DNA of 64,000 nt from Mycolicibacterium phocaicum (GTDB taxonomy: Bacteria > Actinomycetota > Actinomycetes > Mycobacteriales > Mycobacteriaceae): positions 4,960,001 through 5,024,000 of the forward strand of contig NZ_AP022616.1 in assembly GCF_010731115.1 (NCBI RefSeq), read 5' to 3'. The notes beneath the pieces were generated by a model. That model was not told where the DNA came from and searched no databases. It saw nothing but the letters and a program-made list of their open reading frames with translations. Below are positions 58,514-64,000 of the stretch, piece by piece. Both the position numbers and the translations under genes were made by a program. Each line of letters starts with the position of its first letter. The stretch's first letter is position 1.

Positions 58514-59141
58514 ACACGGCGCCGATGCCCTCGCGGACGATGTCGAAGGCTTCGCCCAGGGCGTCGGGCAGCGAGACGGTCTCGTCGGCGAGCCACTGTT
58601 CGTAGGCCGTCAGCGCCACCCCGAGAACCGTCCACGCCACTGTCTGCGGCACCAGAGCCGTCGGCTTGGTGTCCAGCCGGCGCGCGACGAACGCCGCTAT
58701 CACGCCGCGCCAGCCTGCGTACATCGTCATCGAGTAGGCCTGCAGCGCGTCGGTCTGCAGGATGACCTGCATGCGGCGCCGGTGCCGGGGTGTCTCGGAT
58801 TCGTCAAAGCTGTTGAATTCCAACAATGCCGAGCGCAGGGCGGCGTCCAGCGGCACGTCGTGGGGGACGGCGTTCAACAGGTCCCGCAGATCGGTCAGAC
58901 TCGCGTCGAAGTCGGCCCAGGGGATGGCATTCTTCGACGAGAAGTAGCGGAACAGGGTGCGCCGGGAGATTCCGGCGGCATGGGCGACGTCGTCGACGCT
59001 GACGTCGTCGAAGCCGCGGGTCGCGAACAGCTCGAGGGCCACGTGGGTGATGTGGTCGCGCGTGGTGGAGCGGCGACGGCCCACCCGGCCGTGCTGGGCG
59101 GTCCCGGCATCGCGCGCGGGACGCTCCGTCTCGGTCTTCAT
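58512..59141 (-). CDS. mftR: mycofactocin system TetR-type repressor
   Basis: TetR-family repressor of the mycofactocin genes, 209 residues. The basic arm [12 protein letters not shown] precedes the helix-turn-helix ([50 protein letters not shown], ~28-78), whose [12 protein letters not shown] end is typical of MftR. The C-terminal domain binds an acyl-CoA-type ligand in characterised MftR proteins (family knowledge). It is divergent from mftA with a perfect palindrome in the 101-base gap, in the standard mycobacterial arrangement (Rv0691c-Rv0691A). Confidence 0.93.
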   Translation of the reverse strand: MKTETERPARDAGTAQHGRVGRRRSTTRDHITHVALELFATRGFDDVSVDDVAHAAGISRRTLFRYFSSKNAIPWADFDASLTDLRDLLNAVPHDVPLDAALRSALLEFNSFDESETPRHRRRMQVILQTDALQAYSMTMYAGWRGVIAAFVARRLDTKPTALVPQTVAWTVLGVALTAYEQWLADETVSLPDALGEAFDIVREGIGAV

Positions 59142-59195
59142 CAGACCCGCCCTTCCTTTTCGGCACTCGATGCCATATTCTTGCGACTTGGATCA

Positions 59196-59218
59196 CAGTT
59201 GTCGAGTCCCGACAACTG
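59196..59218. promoter_or_regulatory. MftR operator between mftR and mftA
   Basis: Perfect inverted repeat CAGTTGTCG-5 bases-CGACAACTG in the divergent gap, 25 bases before the mftA start and 55 before mftR. Arm length and position fit a TetR-family dimer site repressing both directions. Confidence 0.75.
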
Positions 59219-59242
59219 CCACGGTAGCGAAAGGGGCGATCC

Positions 59243-59338
59243 ATGGACTCGAATCAGCAGGCGAATTCCGATACCGAACTGGTCACCGAGACTCTGGTCG
59301 AAGAGGTCTCGATCGACGGTATGTGCGGGGTCTACTGA
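59243..59338 (+). CDS. mftA: mycofactocin precursor peptide MftA
   Basis: A 31-residue precursor of the redox cofactor mycofactocin. It ends in the diagnostic IDGMCGVY; the terminal Val-Tyr pair is decarboxylated and cross-linked by MftC and later released and oxidised to premycofactocin. The acidic leader ([13 protein letters not shown]) is the part bound by MftB. ATG 59243 is preceded by GAAAGGGGCGAT. The gene is followed two bases later by mftB, so the cluster is a tight operon. The sequence shows the intact terminal residues, so it should be functional. Confidence 0.97.
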   Translation: MDSNQQANSDTELVTETLVEEVSIDGMCGVY

Positions 59339-59340
59339 CC

Positions 59341-59676
59341 GTGTCTGCACCAGCCGCGGCCCGGACCGGGCCCGAGGCGGCCTTCGATCCGGACCGTGGC
59401 TGGCGGCTGCACCACCAGGTCGCCGTCCGCCCGGAACCGTTCGGCGCCCTCTTGTATCACTTTGGTACGCGCAAACTTTCGTTCCTGAAGAATCGCATCA
59501 TCGTCGAGATCGTCAACTCGCTCGCCGACCATCCGGACGTCCGCAGCGCCTGCCGCGCCGCCGGTATCGACGATGACCAGCAGGGGCCGTATCTGCACGC
59601 GTTCGGCGTGCTGGTCCAGTCCAAGATGCTGATCCCGGCCGACCAGAACAGCCCCGAAGGATCTACCGTTTCATGA
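59341..59676 (+). CDS. mftB: mycofactocin peptide chaperone MftB (RRE protein)
   Basis: A 111-residue peptide-recognition protein (PqqD-like RRE fold) that binds MftA and presents it to MftC. It has the typical opening AFDPDRGWRLHHQVAVRPEPFGALLYHFGTRKLSFLKN and a helical end (IIVEIVNSLADHPDVRSACRAAG). GTG 59341 lies two bases after mftA; the upstream part of the open frame would overlap mftA and mftR. It overlaps mftC by four bases (ATGA at 59673). Confidence 0.93.
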   Translation: MSAPAAARTGPEAAFDPDRGWRLHHQVAVRPEPFGALLYHFGTRKLSFLKNRIIVEIVNSLADHPDVRSACRAAGIDDDQQGPYLHAFGVLVQSKMLIPADQNSPEGSTVS

Positions 59677-60893
59677 CCGCAACGGCACCCGTGCCCCGGC
59701 TGATCGAGCAGTTCGAGCACGGCCTCGACGCGCCCATCTGCCTCACCTGGGAACTGACCTACGCCTGCAACCTGTCCTGCGTGCACTGCCTGTCGTCGTC
59801 GGGCAAGCGCGACCCGCGCGAGCTGAGCACCCAGCAGTGCAAGGACATCATCGACGAGCTCGAGCGCATGCAGGTGTTCTACGTGAACATCGGCGGCGGC
59901 GAGCCGACCGTGCGATCCGATTTCTGGGAACTCGTCGACTACGCCACCGAGCACCACGTCGGTGTCAAGTTCTCCACCAACGGCGTGCGCATCGACGAAG
60001 CGGTCGCGGCCAAGCTGGCCGCGAGTGACTATGTGGACGTTCAGATTTCGCTCGACGGCGCCACCGCCGAGATCAACGACGCGGTGCGCGGCCCGGGCTC
60101 CTTCGCGATGGCGATCCGGGCGCTCGAGAACTTGAAGAACGCCGGTTTTAGAGACGCCAAGATCTCGGTCGTCGTCACGCGCCACAACGTCGACCAGCTC
60201 GACGACTTCAAGGCCCTGGCCGACAACTACGGCGCCACCCTGCGTATCACCCGGCTGCGTCCGTCCGGCCGCGGCGCCGACGTGTGGGACGACCTGCACC
60301 CCACCGCCGAGCAGCAGGTGCAGCTGTACAACTGGCTGGTCGCCAAGGGCGAGCGGGTGCTCACCGGTGACTCGTTCTTCCACCTGTCGGGCCTCGGCGA
60401 GCCCGGAGCGCTCGCGGGGCTGAACCTGTGCGGCGCGGGGCGCGTCGTGTGCCTGATCGACCCCGTGGGCGATGTGTACGCCTGCCCGTTCGCCATCCAC
60501 GAGCGCTTCCTGGCCGGAAACATCCTGAGCGACAACGGTTTCCAGGACGTCTGGCAGAACGCCCCGCTGTTCCGCGAGCTCCGGGAACCGCAGTCCGCCG
60601 GTGCCTGCAGCAGCTGCGGGCACTACGACAGCTGCCGCGGCGGCTGCATGGCGGCCAAGTTCTTCACCGGTCTGCCCATGGACGGGCCGGATCCCGAGTG
60701 CGTGCAGGGCTACGGCGAGCCCGCCCTGGCGCTCGATCGCGACAAGCCCAAGTCGCATATCGACCACTCCCGGGGCGGCAGCGGTGATTCTTCCCGTCGC
60801 TCCGCTCGCCCTGCCAAGGGGCCGATCCCGCTCAAGCTGTTGGCCATGCCGGCCAAGGCGCCCCAGAAATTCTGTAACGAAAGTCCTGTCTAA
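59673..60893 (+). CDS. mftC: mycofactocin radical SAM maturase MftC
   Basis: Radical SAM enzyme of 406 residues that decarboxylates the MftA terminal Tyr and forms the Val-Tyr cross-link. The [4Fe-4S]-SAM motif is C-x3-C-x2-C (Cys32, Cys36 and Cys39 in LTYACNLSCVHCLSSSGK), with the GGGEPTVRSDFWEL SAM-contact motif. SPASM-domain Cys clusters follow (CGAGRVVCLIDPVGDVYACPF, then GACSSCGHYDSCRGGCMAAKFF) for auxiliary clusters. The last ~45 residues are a basic Ser/Pro-rich tail. Start in the ATGA overlap with mftB. Confidence 0.97.
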   Translation: MTATAPVPRLIEQFEHGLDAPICLTWELTYACNLSCVHCLSSSGKRDPRELSTQQCKDIIDELERMQVFYVNIGGGEPTVRSDFWELVDYATEHHVGVKFSTNGVRIDEAVAAKLAASDYVDVQISLDGATAEINDAVRGPGSFAMAIRALENLKNAGFRDAKISVVVTRHNVDQLDDFKALADNYGATLRITRLRPSGRGADVWDDLHPTAEQQVQLYNWLVAKGERVLTGDSFFHLSGLGEPGALAGLNLCGAGRVVCLIDPVGDVYACPFAIHERFLAGNILSDNGFQDVWQNAPLFRELREPQSAGACSSCGHYDSCRGGCMAAKFFTGLPMDGPDPECVQGYGEPALALDRDKPKSHIDHSRGGSGDSSRRSARPAKGPIPLKLLAMPAKAPQKFCNESPV

Positions 60894-60896
60894 ATC

Positions 60897-62072
60897 ATGG
60901 CCCGTGATACCTGGTTCGAAACCGTCGCCATCGCGCAGGAGCGTGCGAAGAAGCGGCTCCCCAAGTCCGCCTACTCCTCGCTGATCTCGGCGAGCGAGAA
61001 GGGCCTGACGGTCGCCGACAACGTCGCGGCGTTCGGCGAGCTCGGCTTCGCCCCGCACGTCATCGGCGCGCTGGACAAGCGTGAGATGGCCACAACGGTT
61101 ATGGGTCAAGAGATTTCGCTGCCGGTGATTATTTCTCCCACCGGTGTGCAGGCGATCCACCCCGACGGCGAGGTCGCTGTCGCGCGCGCGGCCGCGGCCC
61201 GCGGCACCGCGATGGGGCTGTCGTCGTTCGCCAGCAAGCCGATGGAAGAGGTCATCGCGGCAAACGACAAGACGTTCTTCCAGATCTACTGGCTCGGCAG
61301 CCGCGACGACATCGCGGCCCGGGCCGAGCGCGCCCGCGCGGCCGGCGCCAAGGGCCTCATCGTCACCACCGACTGGAGCTTCAGCCACGGCCGGGACTGG
61401 GGCAGCCCCAAGATCCCGGAGAAGATGGATCTCAAGACCATCCTCAGGATGAGCCCCGAGGTCATCACCAAGCCCCGCTACATGTGGACCTGGGGCAAGA
61501 CCCTGCGTCCGCCGGAGTTGTCGGTGCCGAACCAGGCCATCAACGGTCAGGCCCCGCCACCGTTCTTCCACGCCTACGGCGAGTGGATGGGCACCCCGGC
61601 GCCGACCTGGGAGGACATCGCCTGGCTGCGCGAGCTGTGGGGCGGACCGTTCATGCTCAAGGGCGTCATGCGCATCGACGACGCCAAACGTGCTGTGGAC
61701 GCCGGTGTTTCAGCAATCTCGGTGTCCAACCACGGCGGTAACAACCTGGACAGCACGCCGGCGTCGATCCGGGCGCTGCCCGCGATCGCCGAGGCCGTCG
61801 GCGACCAGGTCGAGGTTTTGCTGGACGGCGGTATCCGCCGCGGCAGCGACGTGGTCAAGGCGCTGGCCTTGGGGGCCCGGGCGGTCATGCTCGGCCGGGC
61901 CTACCTGTGGGGGCTCGCGGCCGAGGGACAGGCCGGTGTCGAGAACGTCCTCGACATCATGCACGGGGGTATCGACTCCGCGCTGCGTGGCCTGGGCAAG
62001 GCCTCGATCCACGACCTCGGACCCGACGACATCCTGGTGCCGGAAGGCTTCACCCGGCGGCTGGGCGGCTGA
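60897..62072 (+). CDS. mftD: mycofactocin FMN-dependent oxidase MftD
   Basis: FMN-dependent alpha-hydroxyacid-oxidase-fold enzyme, 391 residues, which deaminates the released AHDP intermediate to premycofactocin, creating the redox-active keto group. Motifs are VIISPTGVQAIHPDGEVAVARAAAARGTAMGLSS, IVTTDWSFSHGRDWG, the active-site ISVSNHGGNNLDSTPASIRALP (catalytic His), VLLDGGIRRGSDVVKALALGARAVMLGRAYLWGL. It lies three bases after mftC. It was formerly called lldD1 in M. tuberculosis; context makes the mycofactocin role clear. Confidence 0.96.
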   Translation: MARDTWFETVAIAQERAKKRLPKSAYSSLISASEKGLTVADNVAAFGELGFAPHVIGALDKREMATTVMGQEISLPVIISPTGVQAIHPDGEVAVARAAAARGTAMGLSSFASKPMEEVIAANDKTFFQIYWLGSRDDIAARAERARAAGAKGLIVTTDWSFSHGRDWGSPKIPEKMDLKTILRMSPEVITKPRYMWTWGKTLRPPELSVPNQAINGQAPPPFFHAYGEWMGTPAPTWEDIAWLRELWGGPFMLKGVMRIDDAKRAVDAGVSAISVSNHGGNNLDSTPASIRALPAIAEAVGDQVEVLLDGGIRRGSDVVKALALGARAVMLGRAYLWGLAAEGQAGVENVLDIMHGGIDSALRGLGKASIHDLGPDDILVPEGFTRRLGG

Positions 62073-62186
62073 GCCGCGGGGCGGACCGGGTGATTCGACG
62101 GGTCCGCTGATACGCGCGGTGCTGACGGGACTGACGTGATGGTCGCCGGGGTCTTGACAACCGCGGCGATTTGACCATTCGCTACG

Positions 62187-62211
62187 AATTGTTGCGTATA
62201 CGGCAACAATT
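62187..62211. promoter_or_regulatory. palindromic operator upstream of mftE
   Basis: Perfect inverted repeat AATTGTTGC-7 bases-GCAACAATT in the 175-base gap between mftD and mftE, with TTGACC (62171-62176) just before it and a TATA-containing centre (GTATACG). The palindrome overlaps where the -10 element would be. It suggests a second, separately repressed promoter for mftE-mftF. The arms differ from the mftA operator except for a shared GTTG core. Confidence 0.62.
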
Positions 62212-62247
62212 GGCGCACAGCAGGCAAATTCGGCTTACCATCGGCGG

Positions 62248-62982
62248 GTGCCTTTTCCCAGCGAGCTCGGGAACTCGACGTCGAGGCAGTTGCAAGCCAT
62301 GCGGCCTTCGTTGATCGTCCCGATTGGTTCCACCGAGCAGCATGGGCCGCACCTGCCGCTGGATACCGATACCCGGATCGCCGAGGCAGTGTCGCGGTCC
62401 GTCGCGGAGGAACTGCGCGCGCAGACGATCCCCGGCGTCGATCAGCCCACGTGGTTGGTCGCGTCTGCCATCAGTTACGGCGCGAGCGGTGAGCACGAGG
62501 GCTTTCCCGGCACCATCTCGATCGGCCTGGCCGCACTGGAACATTTGCTGGTCGAGTTCGGGCGCTCGGCCTGTAACTGGGCCGGCCGGATCGTGTTCGT
62601 CAACGGTCACGGCGGCAACGTGGCGGCGCTGACGGCGGCGACCACGCTGCTGCGGGCCGAGGGGCGCGACGTGGCCTGGTGCCCGTGCGTCGCCGCCGGT
62701 GCGGACGCCCACGCGGGCCATACCGAAACGTCTGTACTGCTGCACCTTTCACCCGCCGATGTCTGGGTCGACGAAAGCGTCGTCGGCAATACCGCGCCGC
62801 TGCCCGAGCTGCTGCCGGCCTTGCGTCGCGGCGGTATGGCGGCGGTCAGCCCGGTCGGGGTGCTGGGGGACGCCACCACGGCATCCGCCCTCGAAGGGTC
62901 CCGTATCTTTGCAGAAATGGTCGAAAGCTCCGTGCGCCGGATCAGCGCATGGCAGCCGAGCTCTGGGGGGATGCTCGCGTGA
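62248..62982 (+). CDS. mftE: mycofactocin creatininase-family peptidase MftE
   Basis: Creatininase-fold metallopeptidase, 244 residues from GTG 62248, which cleaves the modified Val-Tyr dipeptide (AHDP) from the MftA leader. Metal-binding motifs are [22 protein letters not shown] (Glu, His, Asp), [30 protein letters not shown] and [17 protein letters not shown] (Glu/His). It is separated from mftD by 175 bases containing a palindromic operator, unlike the tight spacing of mftA-D. mftF begins 14 bases after its stop. Confidence 0.94.
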   Translation: MPFPSELGNSTSRQLQAMRPSLIVPIGSTEQHGPHLPLDTDTRIAEAVSRSVAEELRAQTIPGVDQPTWLVASAISYGASGEHEGFPGTISIGLAALEHLLVEFGRSACNWAGRIVFVNGHGGNVAALTAATTLLRAEGRDVAWCPCVAAGADAHAGHTETSVLLHLSPADVWVDESVVGNTAPLPELLPALRRGGMAAVSPVGVLGDATTASALEGSRIFAEMVESSVRRISAWQPSSGGMLA

Positions 62983-62995
62983 CGGGGGTGGGACA

Positions 62996-64000
62996 GTGAC
63001 TGGGCCGCGGCTGCCTGACGGCTTTGCCGTCCAAGTAGACCGCCGGGTCAAGGTGCTGGGCGAGGGCGCCGCGCTGCTCGGTGGCTCGCCGACGCGACTG
63101 CTGCGGCTGGCTCCGGCGGCGCAGACCATGCTCGACCGCGGCCGGCTGGAGGTCCACGACGCGCAGAGCGCGCAGCTGGCCCGCACGCTGCTCGACGCCA
63201 CGGTGGCCCACCCGCGGCCGGCGACCGGGCCGTCGCACCTCGACGTGACCGTCGTTGTTCCGGTACGCGACAACGCCGTTGGCGTCGCCCGACTGGTGCG
63301 GTCCCTGCGCGGCATGCGCGTGGTGGTGGTCGACGACGGCTCCGTGGTGCCGCTGCAGGCCGCGGACTTCTGCGACCTGGCCGGCCACTGCGACGTGCGC
63401 GTGCTCCGGCACGACGTCAGCCGGGGACCGGCCGCCGCGCGCAACACCGGGCTGGCCGCCTGCGAGACCGACTTCGTGGCCTTCCTGGACTCGGACGTGG
63501 TGCCACGCCGCGGGTGGCTGGAAGCGCTGCTGGGGCACTTTTGCGACCCGGCCGTCGCATTGGTCGCGCCGCGCATCGTCGGCCTGCACGAGCCCGACAA
63601 TCTGATCGCGCGCTACGAGGCCGTGCGCTCGTCGCTCGACCTCGGCATGCGGGAAGCCCCCGTGGTGCCGTACGGCATGGTGGCCTATGTGCCGAGCGCG
63701 GCGATCATCTGCCGGCGCGCGGCGCTGGACCAGGTGGGCGGTTTCGACGAGTCGCTGCAGTCCGGCGAGGACGTGGACCTGTGCTGGCGGTTCATCGAGG
63801 CCGGGGCCCGGCTGCGGTACGAGCCGATCGCGCTGGTCGGCCACGATCACCGCACCGCCTTGGGAGAATGGTTCGCCCGCAAGGCCTTTTACGGTTCCTC
63901 TGCCGCGCCGCTGTCGGTACGGCACCCGGGTAAGACGGCACCGCTGGTCATCTCCGGCTGGACGCTGGTGGTGTGGGTGCTGCTGGCCATGGGGTCCGGG
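62996..64000 (+). CDS. mftF: mycofactocin glycosyltransferase MftF (3' end outside window)
   Basis: The first 335 codons of a family 2 glycosyltransferase that adds a glucan chain to premycofactocin. GTG 62996 gives a protein opening [21 protein letters not shown], then [18 protein letters not shown] (a small N-terminal domain typical of MftF). The GT2 domain starts [21 protein letters not shown], with [23 protein letters not shown] (metal DxD), [13 protein letters not shown] and [19 protein letters not shown]. Membrane helices begin at the very end ([19 protein letters not shown]). The reading frame continues past the window edge. Confidence 0.93.
   Translation, partial: MTGPRLPDGFAVQVDRRVKVLGEGAALLGGSPTRLLRLAPAAQTMLDRGRLEVHDAQSAQLARTLLDATVAHPRPATGPSHLDVTVVVPVRDNAVGVARLVRSLRGMRVVVVDDGSVVPLQAADFCDLAGHCDVRVLRHDVSRGPAAARNTGLAACETDFVAFLDSDVVPRRGWLEALLGHFCDPAVALVAPRIVGLHEPDNLIARYEAVRSSLDLGMREAPVVPYGMVAYVPSAAIICRRAALDQVGGFDESLQSGEDVDLCWRFIEAGARLRYEPIALVGHDHRTALGEWFARKAFYGSSAAPLSVRHPGKTAPLVISGWTLVVWVLLAMGSG

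Overview
The window is high-GC actinobacterial chromosome from a mycobacterium, most likely a non-tuberculous, fast-growing (Mycolicibacterium-type) species. The evidence is a mycolic-acid methyltransferase, the mycobacterial gene orders rplJ-rplL-mkl(mceG)-rpoB-rpoC and rpsL-rpsG-fusA-tuf, lipoproteins with PknH-type sensor domains, a near-consensus IdeR iron box, and the mycofactocin cluster. The gene order follows the M. tuberculosis Rv0642c-Rv0696 stretch (recalled from general knowledge, not searched), with several local replacements.

Layout. 1-9.5 kb: cell-envelope and accessory genes (VanX-like dipeptidase, EEP phosphatase/nuclease, secreted glycoside hydrolase with a repetitive tail, MmaA-type methyltransferase, LipG-type hydrolase, ABC1/UbiB kinase-like protein, MpaB-type oxygenase with a divergent TetR). 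9.5-18.3 kb: two DinB-family genes with a divergent WYL regulator, then a GH38 alpha-mannosidase / SurA-N-like protein / ROK kinase operon, then a divergent HxlR/DUF1772 pair. 18.3-20.2 kb: an iron-box-controlled formyltransferase plus TupA-like ATP-grasp operon. 20.2-30.9 kb: L10 leader, rplJ, rplL, mkl, rpoB, rpoC. 30.9-41.8 kb: two PknH-like sensor lipoproteins, endonuclease IV, amino-acid permease, fadE8-echA4-paaX-like-echA5, two DUF3060 proteins, TetR and a SecD-like membrane protein. 42-46.4 kb: rpsL-rpsG-fusA-tuf. 46.5-58.4 kb: lipoprotein, PP2C phosphatase, SHOCT protein, mycofactocin-type SDR with a KstR-like box, an arginine/ornithine module (rocD, DDAH-like, AsnC), ferredoxin reductase, TDT transporter, and an ECF sigma factor with a three-module VOC protein. 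58.5-64 kb: mftR, mftA, mftB, mftC, mftD, mftE and the first 335 codons of mftF.

How it fits together. The right end encodes maturation of the redox peptide cofactor mycofactocin: MftA precursor, MftB recognition protein, MftC radical SAM enzyme, MftE peptidase, MftD oxidase and MftF glycosyltransferase. It also carries a likely client dehydrogenase (the SDR at 49.9 kb). The centre is the transcription/translation core, with clear hairpin terminators and an L10-leader attenuator. Most intact operators (IdeR-, KstR-, MftR-like and several unnamed palindromes) lie in divergent or upstream gaps of accessory genes. The best candidates for undescribed biology are the iron-box formyltransferase/ATP-grasp pair, the ECF sigma/VOC pair with an odd N-terminal extension, a second palindromic operator inside the mycofactocin cluster, and a pair of related long palindromes flanking the TDT/VOC/sigma island.
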